A stretch of DNA of 64,000 bases from Pseudodesulfovibrio indicus (GCF_001563225.1 NZ_CP014206.1:2170001-2234000), one strand, 5' to 3'. Counted from the first letter of the stretch, positions 43,758 through 52,980 are shown. The notes: generated by a model from the letters alone, not told the origin. Program-made: numbers and translations.

Positions 43758-43981
43758 AGGCGCCCTCCGGTTTTGTTCCGGCGAATCTAGCAGATGCCCC
43801 GCAAATGACAAGTGGCGGCGGAGGGACGCGCCGGACCGCCCGTCTTTTCGGTAAGTTGGGGCGAAAAACGGGGGGGACGGCCTCATTTTTCGCCGAGTTC
43901 CGGACGGATTATAATACTAAAAATGCGCTGCCTGTGATTGCATGTGAAACTGAGATCATACCCGGTTCGGAGGTGTATAAC

Positions 43982-44260
43982 ATGCGTAAAATGGTAACGA
44001 TGTCAAACAATTGCCTGGAGTGTGTCTTCCACCACAAGAAGTGCATCCTCGGGCACCAGCGTCCCTGGAATTCCTTGAGCTGCGACGACTACAGGCCCTA
44101 TTGCCTGGTCTGCACGTATCCCGAGGAATTCTGCAACACCTGCCGCAATCTCGCCTCAAGGTGGATGAAGCCTCTCGACGAGGATTCCCATCCGTCCTTC
44201 CGGCAGGCGGACCCCGTCCTCTTCGATTGCGTCTGGCAGCCGCCCTCGTCGCGACAATAG
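43982..44260 (+). CDS. Small cysteine-rich protein, unknown
   Basis: 92 residues from the ATG at 43982, with GGAGG eight bases upstream. Cysteines come in pairs and triplets: CLECVFHHKKC, CDDYRPYCLVC, EFCNTC, and a lone one near the end (FDCVWQ). This looks like a zinc- or iron-sulfur-binding module, but no family was recognised. There is no signal peptide or membrane segment. The gene stands alone between hemerythrin and ubiD on the plus strand. Confidence 0.65.
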   Translation: MRKMVTMSNNCLECVFHHKKCILGHQRPWNSLSCDDYRPYCLVCTYPEEFCNTCRNLASRWMKPLDEDSHPSFRQADPVLFDCVWQPPSSRQ

Positions 44261-44369
44261 CGGTTTCCCGCCCACATGGGGGACCGCGCGCGCTTCCCGA
44301 TTCTCCGCTTAACTTTTCCTCCTTTTCCGTCTAGATTGTCTCGCCACAACCAATTCAACGGGAACCGCA

Positions 44370-46214
44370 ATGGGATACAGGAACACGCGAGACTGCCTCG
44401 ACGCGCTCGAGGCCAAGGGCGATCTCGTCCGCATCGACAAGTCCGTCGACGCGGAGCTTGAGATCGGCGCCATCCAACGAAGGGTCTTCCAGGCCAAGGG
44501 GCCGGCGCTGTTGTTCAACAACGTGCGCGGCTGCCGCTTCCCCATGGCCGCCAACATCTACGGCACGCGGGAGCGCATGCGCTTCATCTTCCGCGACACC
44601 CTCGAGACGGTGGAGCGGCTGATGAAGCTCAAGCTCGACCCCATGGAGCTGCTCAAGCATCCGTGGCGGTATCTCAAGGCCCCGGTGACCGCCTGGCACA
44701 CCCTGCCCAGACGGGTCGGGTCCGGCCCGGTCACGGCCAACGAGACGACCGTTTCGAGCCTGCCCCGGCTCAAGTCGTGGCCCATGGACGGCGGGGCGTA
44801 CGTGACCCTGCCCCAGGTCTACAGCGAGGACCCGTCCAACCCCGGCTTCGCGGGGTCCAACCTCGGCATGTACCGCGTCCAGCTGACCGGCAACGAGTAC
44901 GAGAAGGACCGCGAAGTGGGGCTGCACTACCAGATCCACCGGGGCATCGGGCACCACCACGCCGAGGCCATCCGGCGGGGCGTGCCCCTCAAGGTGAACG
45001 TCGTGGTCGGCGGCGCGCCGTCCATGACCCTGGCGGCCATGATGCCGCTGCCCGAGGGGTTGGCCGAACTCTTTTTCGCCGGGGCGCTCGGCGGCCACCG
45101 CATCCCCATGGTCCGCCGGCCCGGCGGGCTGCCCATCCCGGCCCAGGCGGATTTCTGCATCTGCGGGCATGTGACCCTGGGCGAGGAAAAGCCCGAAGGC
45201 CCCTTCGGCGACCATCTGGGCTACTACAGCCTGGCCCACGGCTTCCCGGTCCTGAAGGTGGACAAGGTCTTTCACCGCGACGACGCGGTCTGGCCGTTCA
45301 CCACCGTGGGCCGTCCGCCGCAGGAGGACACCATGTTCGGCCAGTTCGTGCACGAGCTGACCGCCGAGCTGGTCCCGTCGGTCTTCTCCGGGGTGCACGA
45401 GGTCCACGCCGTGGACGCGGCCGGGGTGCACCCGCTGCTCCTGGCCGTGGGCAGCGAGCGGTATGTCCCCTACGCGGCGGAGCGCCAGCCCCAGGAGCTT
45501 CTGACCAACGCCATGGCGCTGCTCGGCAACACCCAGACTTCGCTCTCCAAGTACGTGCTCATCGCGGCGCGGGAGGACCTGCCCTACGGGCTGACCTGCC
45601 ACGACGTGCCGGGCTTCTTCCGCCACCTGCTGGAGCGGGCGGACCTGACCCGCGATCTCCATTTCATCACCCGGACCACCATCGACACCCTGGACTATTC
45701 CGGCATCAGCCTGAACCAGGGGTCCAAGCTGGTTTTCGCCGCGGCCGGGAGCCGCAAGCGGGAGCTGGGGACCGAGCTGCCGTCCGGCCTGGACCTGCCG
45801 CGCGGGTTCCGCGACCCGCAGGTCTTCGCGCCCGGCATCCTGGTCCTCAAGGGACCCAAGCACCGCCGCAAGCGCGACCAGCAGGACCCGGCCCTGGAGC
45901 GGCTGGGCGAGCTGTTCGCCCGGGTGGAGGGCATCGAGCGGTTCCCCATGATCGTGGTGGCCGACGACGCGAACTTCACCGCCGCGAACTGGGACAATTT
46001 CCTGTGGGTGACCTTCACCCGCTCGGACCCGGCCACGGACATCTACGGCGCGGGGGGCTTCACCCACGCCAAGCACTGGGGGGCCGAAAAGGCGATCGTC
46101 ATCGACGCCCGGCTCAAGACCTATCACGCGCCGCCGCTGGAACCGGACCCCGAGGTGGAACGGCGCGTGGACGAACTGGGAGCCAAGGGCGGCCCCCTGC
46201 ACGGAATCATCTGA
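44370..46214 (+). CDS. ubiD: UbiD family decarboxylase, long form
   Basis: 614 residues, longer than the usual 490. The conserved prenyl-FMN and metal-binding core includes KPEGPFGDHLGYYS (with the catalytic Glu), HRGIGHHHAEAI and VGGAPSMTLAAMMPLPEG. The extra length is mainly in the middle and C-terminal parts. Long UbiD forms of this kind occur in deltaproteobacteria and Bacteroidetes. It may decarboxylate an aromatic or polyprenyl acid, perhaps in menaquinone synthesis. UbiX nearby supplies the cofactor. Confidence 0.92.
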   Translation: MGYRNTRDCLDALEAKGDLVRIDKSVDAELEIGAIQRRVFQAKGPALLFNNVRGCRFPMAANIYGTRERMRFIFRDTLETVERLMKLKLDPMELLKHPWRYLKAPVTAWHTLPRRVGSGPVTANETTVSSLPRLKSWPMDGGAYVTLPQVYSEDPSNPGFAGSNLGMYRVQLTGNEYEKDREVGLHYQIHRGIGHHHAEAIRRGVPLKVNVVVGGAPSMTLAAMMPLPEGLAELFFAGALGGHRIPMVRRPGGLPIPAQADFCICGHVTLGEEKPEGPFGDHLGYYSLAHGFPVLKVDKVFHRDDAVWPFTTVGRPPQEDTMFGQFVHELTAELVPSVFSGVHEVHAVDAAGVHPLLLAVGSERYVPYAAERQPQELLTNAMALLGNTQTSLSKYVLIAAREDLPYGLTCHDVPGFFRHLLERADLTRDLHFITRTTIDTLDYSGISLNQGSKLVFAAAGSRKRELGTELPSGLDLPRGFRDPQVFAPGILVLKGPKHRRKRDQQDPALERLGELFARVEGIERFPMIVVADDANFTAANWDNFLWVTFTRSDPATDIYGAGGFTHAKHWGAEKAIVIDARLKTYHAPPLEPDPEVERRVDELGAKGGPLHGII

Positions 46215-46225
46215 GGGAGAACCAC

Positions 46226-46735
46226 ATGGACGAAAAGATCACCCAGGAACTGAAACTCGCCTTTGCCTGCGATCTCTACGAGACCGTCAAGGCGGCCCGC
46301 AAGAACCGGGAGGAGAGCGTCTTCCGCCACACCATGGCCGAGGAGAACGGGCAGATGGTCTTTGTGGGGATGTTCCCCAAGAAGGAGATTCTGGCCTTCC
46401 CGGACCTGACCGAGGAGTTCAAGGCCAAGCTGTCCACCTTCAACCTGCTGGGCGTGGTCACGGACGGAAAATCCGGCCTGGACATGTTCCACGTCGGCGG
46501 GGCGAACAAGCCGTTCACCACTCTGGCCAGCGCCCAGGAAGTGGCCCGGTGCCTGGCCGACGAGCCGCTGCTGGCCTTCCTCGAACTGTACTTTCGGGTC
46601 AAGGGCGTGATGCTCGATTTCCGGGTCATGACCTACGAGGAGTTCCTCAAGGCCGTGGAGAGCGAGGTCTTCAAGAACACGTCGTTCGGCCAGATGAGCG
46701 ACGCCCAGGATCTGCTGGCGAAATTCCGGAATTAG
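46226..46735 (+). CDS. Conserved hypothetical protein, probably co-transcribed with ubiD
   Basis: 169 residues beginning 11 bases after ubiD, with GAGGGAGAACCAC ahead of the ATG. No signal peptide, membrane segment or clear motif was found. It is a mixed alpha/beta protein: a helix (TQELKLAFACDLYETVKAARK), then strands and a C-terminal helix. The position suggests a role with UbiD, but no family was recognised. Confidence 0.7.
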   Translation: MDEKITQELKLAFACDLYETVKAARKNREESVFRHTMAEENGQMVFVGMFPKKEILAFPDLTEEFKAKLSTFNLLGVVTDGKSGLDMFHVGGANKPFTTLASAQEVARCLADEPLLAFLELYFRVKGVMLDFRVMTYEEFLKAVESEVFKNTSFGQMSDAQDLLAKFRN

Positions 46736-46754
46736 GCCTTCACGAGAACGAAAA

Positions 46755-46784
46755 AAAGGCCGCGCCCGTCCGGGTGCGGCCTTT
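46755..46784. terminator. Bidirectional terminator between convergent genes
   Basis: AAAGGCCGC, then CCCG-TC-CGGG, then GCGGCCTTT, with A-run before and T-rich sequence after. It closes the ubiD unit and, on the other strand, the cheV-hpt unit. Confidence 0.8.
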
Positions 46785-46801
46785 CCATTTGGAAAAGGAA
46801 T

Positions 46802-47203
46802 TTATTCCCCGTCCAGGGTCTTCTGTACCGCGGCTTCGAGCATGTGCTTGTGCAGCCGGGTGGAGATGGTCTCGCTGCGCTCCACGTTCTCGATCAGCTC
46901 GCGCAGCTTGTCCACGGACTCCAGGCAGGCGGTGACGATGATCTCCGAGGGGCTGATCTTCTGCTTGCGGATCATCTCCAGGACGTTCTCCAGCTTGTGG
47001 GCCAGGTCCTCGACGTTGGTCAGCTTGAGGAGATTGGAGCCCGCCTTGACCGAATGGGCATCGCGGAAGATGGAGTTGATGGTCTCCTGGCTGCAGTCCA
47101 GGCCGCACGTTTCCAAACGGAGAAGGCCCGACTCGATGGAGTCGAGCCGTTCGGCCGTTTCCTCAAGGAATATTTCAAGAACCTCGTCGCCTCGTTGAAT
47201 CAA
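46802..47203 (-). CDS. Hpt (CheA P1-like) phosphotransfer protein
   Basis: 133 residues beginning with TTG at 47203, overlapping the cheV stop by four bases; GGTGG precedes it. The phosphorylatable His is in the helix FRDAHSVKAGSNLL, the usual P1/Hpt motif. It resembles the isolated N-terminal part of CheA. It carries no kinase domain, so it must receive phosphate from another kinase, perhaps a hybrid type, and may pass it to the CheV receiver. Confidence 0.88.
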   Translation of the reverse strand: MIQRGDEVLEIFLEETAERLDSIESGLLRLETCGLDCSQETINSIFRDAHSVKAGSNLLKLTNVEDLAHKLENVLEMIRKQKISPSEIIVTACLESVDKLRELIENVERSETISTRLHKHMLEAAVQKTLDGE

Positions 47204-48144
47204 CCTGCACCACCTTCAATGAGTTCCAGTGCGACTTGCGGGATGGTGTGGAGATCGGGCTTGGATATCTGCATGTCCGCGCCCACGGATTCGCCCTTGT
47301 GCCGCAGCTCGTTCGTGATGATGGAAGAGTACAGGATCACCGGCAGCTTGCGCAAGACCGGATCCTGCTTGATGTTCTTGGTCAGGCTGAACCCGTCCAT
47401 GAGCGGCATCTCGATGTCCGAGATGACCAGGTCCACGTACTCGGTGATGTCCTTGCCCTCTTCTTCTGCCTTGGCCTTCAGGTTGAGGATGGTGCGCAAC
47501 GCCTCGTCGCCGTTGTTGGTGATCAGCGGCTTGAAGTTGGCCTCGGCCAGGTTGGACTTGATCATGGCCCGGATGGTGGCCGAGTCGTCGGCCACGAGGA
47601 CCTTGTACTCATGGGCGGACACGGCCATCTGCACGCCGTCGTCCGGCTCGAACTGGGACAGGATGGTCTCCAGGTCCAGGAGCTGGACGAAGTAGTCGCC
47701 CTTGTCGATGAGGCCGACGATGGCGTCCGTGTTGGTGGAAATGATGCTCGACGGCGGGATGACCTCGCCCCAGCCCACGCGGTGGATCTCGGTCACGCCG
47801 GAGACCAGGAAGCCCGTCACGGACTTGCTGAACTCGGTGACGATGACGATGTCCCGTTCCGTCTTGGGCATGTCCAGCTCCAGCCAGACCGACAGGTCCA
47901 GCACGGGCAGGATGAGGTCGCGCAGGGGGATGGTGCCCATAAAGGAAGGGTGGGGCGCCGATTCCGGCGGCTCCAGGTTGGGCGTCTCTATGACCTGCAT
48001 GACCTTGGCGACGTTGATGCCGAAGAAGTTGGGAACCGGGTCCTCGCCGGGCTTGCGGATTTCATTGATATAGAATTCCAGGATTTCAAGCTCGTTGGTG
48101 CCTGTTTCCAACAGAATTCCGGTATCGATTGCGCTTTTGCTCAT
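47200..48144 (-). CDS. cheV: CheV-type chemotaxis coupling protein (CheW-REC)
   Basis: 314 residues from the ATG at 48144, with GGGAGA upstream. The CheW-like domain (about 15-165) has NFFGINVAKVMQVIE and PLRDLILPVLDLSVWL. The receiver (about 180-310) has VLVADDSATIRAMI, the Asp in VDLVISDIEMPLMDG and a late Lys in QISKPD. CheV links receptors to CheA and adapts through phosphorylation. It is translationally coupled to the Hpt gene downstream, so the two likely form one small signalling unit. Confidence 0.93.
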   Translation of the reverse strand: MSKSAIDTGILLETGTNELEILEFYINEIRKPGEDPVPNFFGINVAKVMQVIETPNLEPPESAPHPSFMGTIPLRDLILPVLDLSVWLELDMPKTERDIVIVTEFSKSVTGFLVSGVTEIHRVGWGEVIPPSSIISTNTDAIVGLIDKGDYFVQLLDLETILSQFEPDDGVQMAVSAHEYKVLVADDSATIRAMIKSNLAEANFKPLITNNGDEALRTILNLKAKAEEEGKDITEYVDLVISDIEMPLMDGFSLTKNIKQDPVLRKLPVILYSSIITNELRHKGESVGADMQISKPDLHTIPQVALELIEGGAG

Positions 48145-48360
48145 GTCTGTCTCCCGTTTCGGGACGGCGTCCCCGAGTCTGAGTGATACCCATTCATACG
48201 CTTTCGCCTTTTTTATGTCCACGCCATTAGATTGATAACGCTCACATTTATAACGTCTCGATCGGTTGGGGGGAACCGGCGCAGGGGGTTGACGCAATGC
48301 ATCGGCCCATGCACAACGATAGGGAAATAAACTGTCCCCCAAACACAAGGGAGAAGAACA

Positions 48361-51318
48361 ATGAACGGGAAGTATCCGACCGAGCAAGCGAAAATTCAGG
48401 ATAAGCTCGTGAAAACCCTGCAAGACTCGGCCGAGGAGCTCATTCCGTGGTTTTACGGCGAGATGCCGGAATATTATTTTCTCACCCACAGCGAGGACGA
48501 GCAGTTGCAGCACCTGCGGGCGCTGCTTTCGGGCATGGTCCGCGAGGAGAAGCAGTCCATCGCCCTGCACAGCCCGTGCGGTTCGCGGGTGACGCACATC
48601 TCCCCCGGCGGGGACATGGACACCCTCGGCTGGGTGCTCAAGCAGTACCGCGACATGGACATCCAGACCGCGCGCATCTATTCCAGCCGCGACGACACCC
48701 TGCGGCTGGACACCTTCGTGGTCGGGCCGCAGCCCGCCTGCGCGGCGGACAACGTCCAGCTCCAGGAAATCCTGGCCCAGGCCAAGGCCGGGAACATCTC
48801 CCTGGATTCCGGCGAGCTGGAAGGGTTCACCCGGTTTCTCGGCCAGGTCAACGAAGATTACCTGGAGAAGTTCGAGCCGGGCCGCGCCGTGCGCCATTTC
48901 CGGACCTGCGGCTGCGTGGAGGGCCACGACCGGGTCCAGGTCCTGCTGGAGAAGAACATCCACGACGGGTTCGACCGCATCTCCGTGGCCATGGTCCAGC
49001 CGCCCAGAAAGGGGCTGTTGCACCGGGTGGTCAACGTCCTGGCGCGCGAAGGCGTGCCGGTCGACCGGGCCTATGCCGACGAGTTCGACCGGGGCGACAA
49101 GCCGTCCATCTCGATCATGAGCTTCTACCTCGACACGAACCGCATCGACCTGGACCCCGAGGGCGAGCGGTGGCGGCGCATCGAGCGCCAGCTGGAGATG
49201 TGCAAGTGGTTCGCGGCCCACGGTCTGGAGGCCCTGGCCTATGAGGACGGGTGGGAGCTGGGCCAGGTCATGCTCATGCAGGCCGCCGGCGAATTCGCCC
49301 ACCAGTTCCTCATCCGCAGGGACCTGCACGCCTATCCGTCCAGCCGCGTGGTCTACGCCCTGCTCAAGCACAGGGACGTGACCAAGCTGCTGTTCGAGTT
49401 CTTCGACGCCCGGTTCAATCCCGCCTTCGAAGGGAACCGCGAGGAGGCCATGGCCACGCTGCGCGGCCGGGTGCGCGCGGCCCTCAAGGACGTGGGCAAC
49501 GCCATCCATCGCGACATCCTGAACTACGTCTACAAGTTCTTCCGCTACACCCTGCGGACCAACTACTATCTGGAGCACAAGTTCGGCCTGAGTTTCCGGC
49601 TGGACCCGCTTATCCTGGCGCCGCTGCCCCGGGCGGAGCGGCCATTCGGCATCTACTGCTTCCACGGCCCCTACAGCTGGGGCTTCCAGGTGCGCTACCG
49701 CGACATGGCGCGCGGCGGGGTCCGGGTGGTCCGGACCTGGAGCCAGGAGCAGTTCGAAGTGGAGTCCAACCGCCTCTTCGACGAGGTCACCAAGCTGGCC
49801 AAGGCGCAGCAGTTCAAGAACAAGGACATCCCGGAGGGCGGGTCCAAGGCGGTCATCCTCCTCGGCCCGGACGGCAACATCGACCTGGCGGTGAAGTCCA
49901 TGGTCGATTCCTTCCTGGACCTGCTCGTCATCCCCGAGGGCGCGGACGGTTTCGTCCAGCCCGGCATCGTGGACTACCTGGGCCGCGAGGAGATCATCTT
50001 CCTCGGCCCGGACGAGAACATCACCCCGGCGCACATCGAGTGGATGGCCGAGCGGGCCGCCAAGCGCGGCTACAAGTGGCCGAGCGCCTTCATGAGCTCC
50101 AAGCCGGGGGCGGGCATCGCCCACAAGAAATACGGCGTGACCTCCGAGGGGGTCATCGTCTTCGCCGAGGAACTGCTGCACACGCTCGGCATCGACCCGC
50201 GCAAGCAGCCTTTCACGGTCAAGCTCACGGGCGGCCCGGCGGGCGACGTGGCCTCCAACGTCATGCGCATCCTCATGCGCGAGTACGGCGACAACGCCCG
50301 CATCGTGGCCATGACCGACGGCCACGGTGCGGTCTACGACCCCGAGGGCATGGACCACGCCGAGCTGCTCCGGCTGATGGACAACGACCTCAAGGCCGCG
50401 GACTTCAACCGCGCCAAGCTCAAGGGCCAGGGCGCGCTGGCCGTGTCCACCGCCAATCCGGACGGGACGCGCCTGCGCAACTCCCTGCACAACACCGTGG
50501 TAGCCGACATCTTCATCCCGTCCGGCGGCAGGCCCGACACCGTGAACATGTCCAATTGGAAGGAGTTCCTGCAAAAGGACGGGACCCCCTCGGCCAGGGG
50601 CATCGTCGAGGGCGCGAACATCTTCATCTCCGCCGACGCCCGCGCCCATCTGGAGCAGGCGGGCGCGCTCGTCGTGCCCGGCCCTTCGGCGAACAAGACC
50701 GGGGTCATCTGCTCGTCCTACGAGATCCTGGCCGGGCTGATCCTGAGCGAGGCCGAGTTCCTGGAGATCAAGGACGACTACGTGGCCCAGCTCCTGGACA
50801 TCCTCCGGCTGCGCGCCCGGTCCGAGGCGCGGGTGCTCATGCGCGAGTACAGGCTGGCCGGGGGAGAGCGGACCATCACCCAGCTCTCCTATGCCCTGTC
50901 CGAGTCCATCAACACCCTGGCCGACCGCGTGGACGCAGTACTCATGGAGTCCGTGGACCGGGTGGCCGACGACCCGGAGCTTGTCGAAGTCCTGCTCGCC
51001 TACTGCCCGCAGGTCCTGGTGGAGCGGTTCCGTGAGCGGATCGTGAACGACCTGCCCAGGGCGCACCAGCTGGCTCTGCTGGCCTCCTACATCTCGGCCA
51101 AGATGCTGTACCAGGAGGGCATGGGCTGGGCCGACCGGCTGGTCTCCCTGCGCGACGTGCGCCAGGTGGTTCGCAGCTACCTGGCCGAGGAAAAGGTCGT
51201 CGGCGGGCTGCTGGCCGAGGTCCGGCAGGCCGGGCTGTCCCACGCCGAACTGATCGAGCGCATCCTCGACCACTCCGGGCGCAAGCTCCTGACCCTCGAC
51301 CGCCTCGGCCTGGGCTAG
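48361..51318 (+). CDS. NAD-dependent glutamate dehydrogenase, large 115-kDa type
   Basis: 985 residues. The catalytic half has RYRDMARGGVRVVRTW, the Lys in FKNKDIPEGGSKAV, KPGAGIAHKKYGVTSEG and the NAD fold VKLTGGPAGDVASNVM. The N-terminal half (1-400) has no clear motif and resembles the regulatory part of the large GDHs. It oxidises glutamate to 2-oxoglutarate for catabolism. The RBS is AAGGGAGAAG. Upstream is a TTGACG, but no clear -10 was found. Confidence 0.93.
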   Translation: MNGKYPTEQAKIQDKLVKTLQDSAEELIPWFYGEMPEYYFLTHSEDEQLQHLRALLSGMVREEKQSIALHSPCGSRVTHISPGGDMDTLGWVLKQYRDMDIQTARIYSSRDDTLRLDTFVVGPQPACAADNVQLQEILAQAKAGNISLDSGELEGFTRFLGQVNEDYLEKFEPGRAVRHFRTCGCVEGHDRVQVLLEKNIHDGFDRISVAMVQPPRKGLLHRVVNVLAREGVPVDRAYADEFDRGDKPSISIMSFYLDTNRIDLDPEGERWRRIERQLEMCKWFAAHGLEALAYEDGWELGQVMLMQAAGEFAHQFLIRRDLHAYPSSRVVYALLKHRDVTKLLFEFFDARFNPAFEGNREEAMATLRGRVRAALKDVGNAIHRDILNYVYKFFRYTLRTNYYLEHKFGLSFRLDPLILAPLPRAERPFGIYCFHGPYSWGFQVRYRDMARGGVRVVRTWSQEQFEVESNRLFDEVTKLAKAQQFKNKDIPEGGSKAVILLGPDGNIDLAVKSMVDSFLDLLVIPEGADGFVQPGIVDYLGREEIIFLGPDENITPAHIEWMAERAAKRGYKWPSAFMSSKPGAGIAHKKYGVTSEGVIVFAEELLHTLGIDPRKQPFTVKLTGGPAGDVASNVMRILMREYGDNARIVAMTDGHGAVYDPEGMDHAELLRLMDNDLKAADFNRAKLKGQGALAVSTANPDGTRLRNSLHNTVVADIFIPSGGRPDTVNMSNWKEFLQKDGTPSARGIVEGANIFISADARAHLEQAGALVVPGPSANKTGVICSSYEILAGLILSEAEFLEIKDDYVAQLLDILRLRARSEARVLMREYRLAGGERTITQLSYALSESINTLADRVDAVLMESVDRVADDPELVEVLLAYCPQVLVERFRERIVNDLPRAHQLALLASYISAKMLYQEGMGWADRLVSLRDVRQVVRSYLAEEKVVGGLLAEVRQAGLSHAELIERILDHSGRKLLTLDRLGLG

Positions 51319-51327
51319 GCCCCCCGT

Positions 51328-51358
51328 CGCCCGGCGGCGCACCGCGCGCCGCCGGGCG
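51328..51358 (+). terminator. GC-rich hairpin after the glutamate dehydrogenase gene
   Basis: Perfect 13-bp stem CGCCCGGCGGCGC / GCGCCGCCGGGCG with a 5-base loop, 10 bases after the stop. There is no U-tract, so it may only stabilise the mRNA or aid termination. Confidence 0.45.
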
Positions 51359-51372
51359 GAAGCGGGGAGGGG

Positions 51373-51425
51373 TTGACATCCGGCAACGCTTGGTTATACT
51401 GTTATGACAAATGAGTGAATGTTCA
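51373..51425 (+). promoter_or_regulatory. Promoter and candidate operator of the ArsR-family gene
   Basis: TTGACA (51373-51378), 16-base spacer, TATACT (51395-51400): nearly consensus. The expected start is near 51407. TGAATGTTCA (51416-51425), an inverted repeat TGAA-TG-TTCA, lies just after it, where a repressor such as ArsR/SmtB would bind. Confidence 0.7.
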
Positions 51426-51440
51426 TACGAGGTGAGTGAA

Positions 51441-51797
51441 ATGTCGAACATCGCATGCAGTGACACCGAGCAGCACGCCAAAAACGTGGCCTCGGCCAAG
51501 CAGTCCATGCTTTCCGAGCGGGAGTTCCTGTTCCTGGCCGAGCTGTTCAAGGCGCTGGGTGACTATACCCGGGTGCGCATCCTGTTCGCCCTGTCCGTGG
51601 GCGAGCTGTGCGTCTGCGCCCTTGCCGAGGTGCTGGACATGTCCCAGTCCGCCATCTCCCACCAGCTCCGGCTGCTGCGCGCCGCCAAGCTGGTGCGCTA
51701 CCGCAAGGAAGGCAAAAACGTGTTTTACTCCCTGGACGACGACCACGTGCGCAACCTGGTCTCGCAGGGACTCGACCACATCAAGGAAGAGGCGTAG
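51441..51797 (+). CDS. ArsR/SmtB family metal-sensing repressor
   Basis: 118 residues from the ATG at 51441, with GAGGTGAG upstream. The ATG at 51411 is only about four bases from the predicted transcript start and lacks a ribosome site. The winged helix runs LFKALGDYTRVRILFAL to MSQSAISHQLRLLRAAKLV. The ELCVCAL segment is the alpha-3 metal box that binds As(III), Sb(III) or soft metals in ArsR-type sensors. Release of the repressor should open the permease gene downstream, which has its own palindromes upstream. Confidence 0.92.
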   Translation: MSNIACSDTEQHAKNVASAKQSMLSEREFLFLAELFKALGDYTRVRILFALSVGELCVCALAEVLDMSQSAISHQLRLLRAAKLVRYRKEGKNVFYSLDDDHVRNLVSQGLDHIKEEA

Positions 51798-51827
51798 CCC
51801 GCCTCCTCCTTTTTTTTGTTCAATTTT

Positions 51828-51850
51828 ATGAATACCTACTCATTCATGAA
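51828..51850 (+). promoter_or_regulatory. Inverted repeats ahead of the permease gene
   Basis: ATGAAT (51828-51833) and ATTCAT (51842-51847) with an 8-base spacer, overlapping a perfect TTCATGAA (51843-51850). The TGAA/TTCA half-sites are like those at 51416-51425, so this may be a second site for the same repressor. Confidence 0.45.
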
Positions 51851-51876
51851 CAAGACGTAGGTGTGAGGATTTTCGA

Positions 51877-52947
51877 ATGATCGATCTGTTGACGGGCATA
51901 TTGGCCGCTTCCTGGAACGTTCTGGTGGAGGCGGGGCCGTATGTCCTTTTCGGCTTTTTCGTGGCCGGACTGCTCAAGGCGTTCGTGCCCGACTCCTTCA
52001 TGGCCCGCCACCTGGGGGGCGATTCCGTCGGCTCGGTGGTCAAGGCCGCCGTGATCGGCGTGCCGCTGCCCCTGTGCTCCTGCGGGGTGCTGCCCGCCGC
52101 CCTCGGGCTGCGCAAGCAGGGCGCGAGCAAGGGCGCGACCACCGCGTTCATGATCTCCACCCCCGAGACCGGGGTGGACTCCATGGCCGTGACCTACGCG
52201 CTCATCGACCCGTTGATGACCGTGATCCGGCCCTTGGCCGCCACCGTGACCGCCGTGTTCGCCGGGGTACTGATCAACGCCTTTCCGGACCGCAAGGCCG
52301 AGCCGCAGCCTCTTGCGGGGTTGTCCGACAGCTCGGCGGCCTGCACCGGCTGCGGCTGCGGCGGGTCCTGCGCCGTCCCGCCCGGAGAGTCGGTCGCGGC
52401 CCGGTTCCGCAGCGGCATGGAGTACGCCTTCGGCGAGATGATCTCGGACATCGGGCGCTGGCTGCTGGTGGGCGTGCTCATCGCCGGGGTCATCTCCGCG
52501 GCCATGCCCGCCGACGCCCTGGACCGCTACGTGGGCACCGGGCTGCTCTCCTACCTGGCCATGCTGGTGGTGGCGCTGCCTCTGTACGTCTGCGCCACGG
52601 CGTCCACGCCCATCGCGGCCTCGCTGCTGCTCAAGGGGCTTTCGCCGGGCGCTGCCCTGGTCTTCCTGCTGGCCGGTCCGGCCACCAACGGCGCGACCAT
52701 CACGGTCATGCTCAAGACGCTGGGCAGGCGTGCCGCCGGGCTGTACGTGGGGTCCATCATCGTCTGCTCCCTGGCCCTGGCCTACGCCACGGACCATCTC
52801 TACGCGGCGCTCGGCCTGGACATCCGGGCCGTGGTCTCCGAGGTGGGCGAGCTGCTGCCCCATTGGGTGGGCGTGACCTCCGCCGTGATCACGCTCCTGC
52901 TGGTGGCGCGCAGTTTTCTGAAGCGGGATCACGAATCCCACGGCTGA
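51877..52947 (+). CDS. DUF318/YraQ-type permease (SO_0444 family metal efflux)
   Basis: 356 residues with eight to ten membrane helices in two halves. The diagnostic IGVPLPLCSCGVLPAALGLR lies near residue 65. A central soluble loop is Cys-rich (CTGCGCGGSC, about residues 155-165) and probably binds metal. The second half has ALPLYVCATASTPIAASLL and LAGPATNGATITV. Members near ArsR regulators export copper, zinc or arsenicals. Its RBS is TGAGGA. A strong terminator follows. Confidence 0.88.
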   Translation: MIDLLTGILAASWNVLVEAGPYVLFGFFVAGLLKAFVPDSFMARHLGGDSVGSVVKAAVIGVPLPLCSCGVLPAALGLRKQGASKGATTAFMISTPETGVDSMAVTYALIDPLMTVIRPLAATVTAVFAGVLINAFPDRKAEPQPLAGLSDSSAACTGCGCGGSCAVPPGESVAARFRSGMEYAFGEMISDIGRWLLVGVLIAGVISAAMPADALDRYVGTGLLSYLAMLVVALPLYVCATASTPIAASLLLKGLSPGAALVFLLAGPATNGATITVMLKTLGRRAAGLYVGSIIVCSLALAYATDHLYAALGLDIRAVVSEVGELLPHWVGVTSAVITLLLVARSFLKRDHESHG

Positions 52948-52980
52948 GGCTAGGTCCGGTCCCGGTCGGGACCGTGCGAG

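Noticed and set aside
48145-51342. Upstream part of a 1380-codon minus-strand frame continuous with cheV
   Set aside because: This part is antisense to glutamate dehydrogenase. Only the last 314 codons, from the ATG at 48144, encode a recognisable protein.
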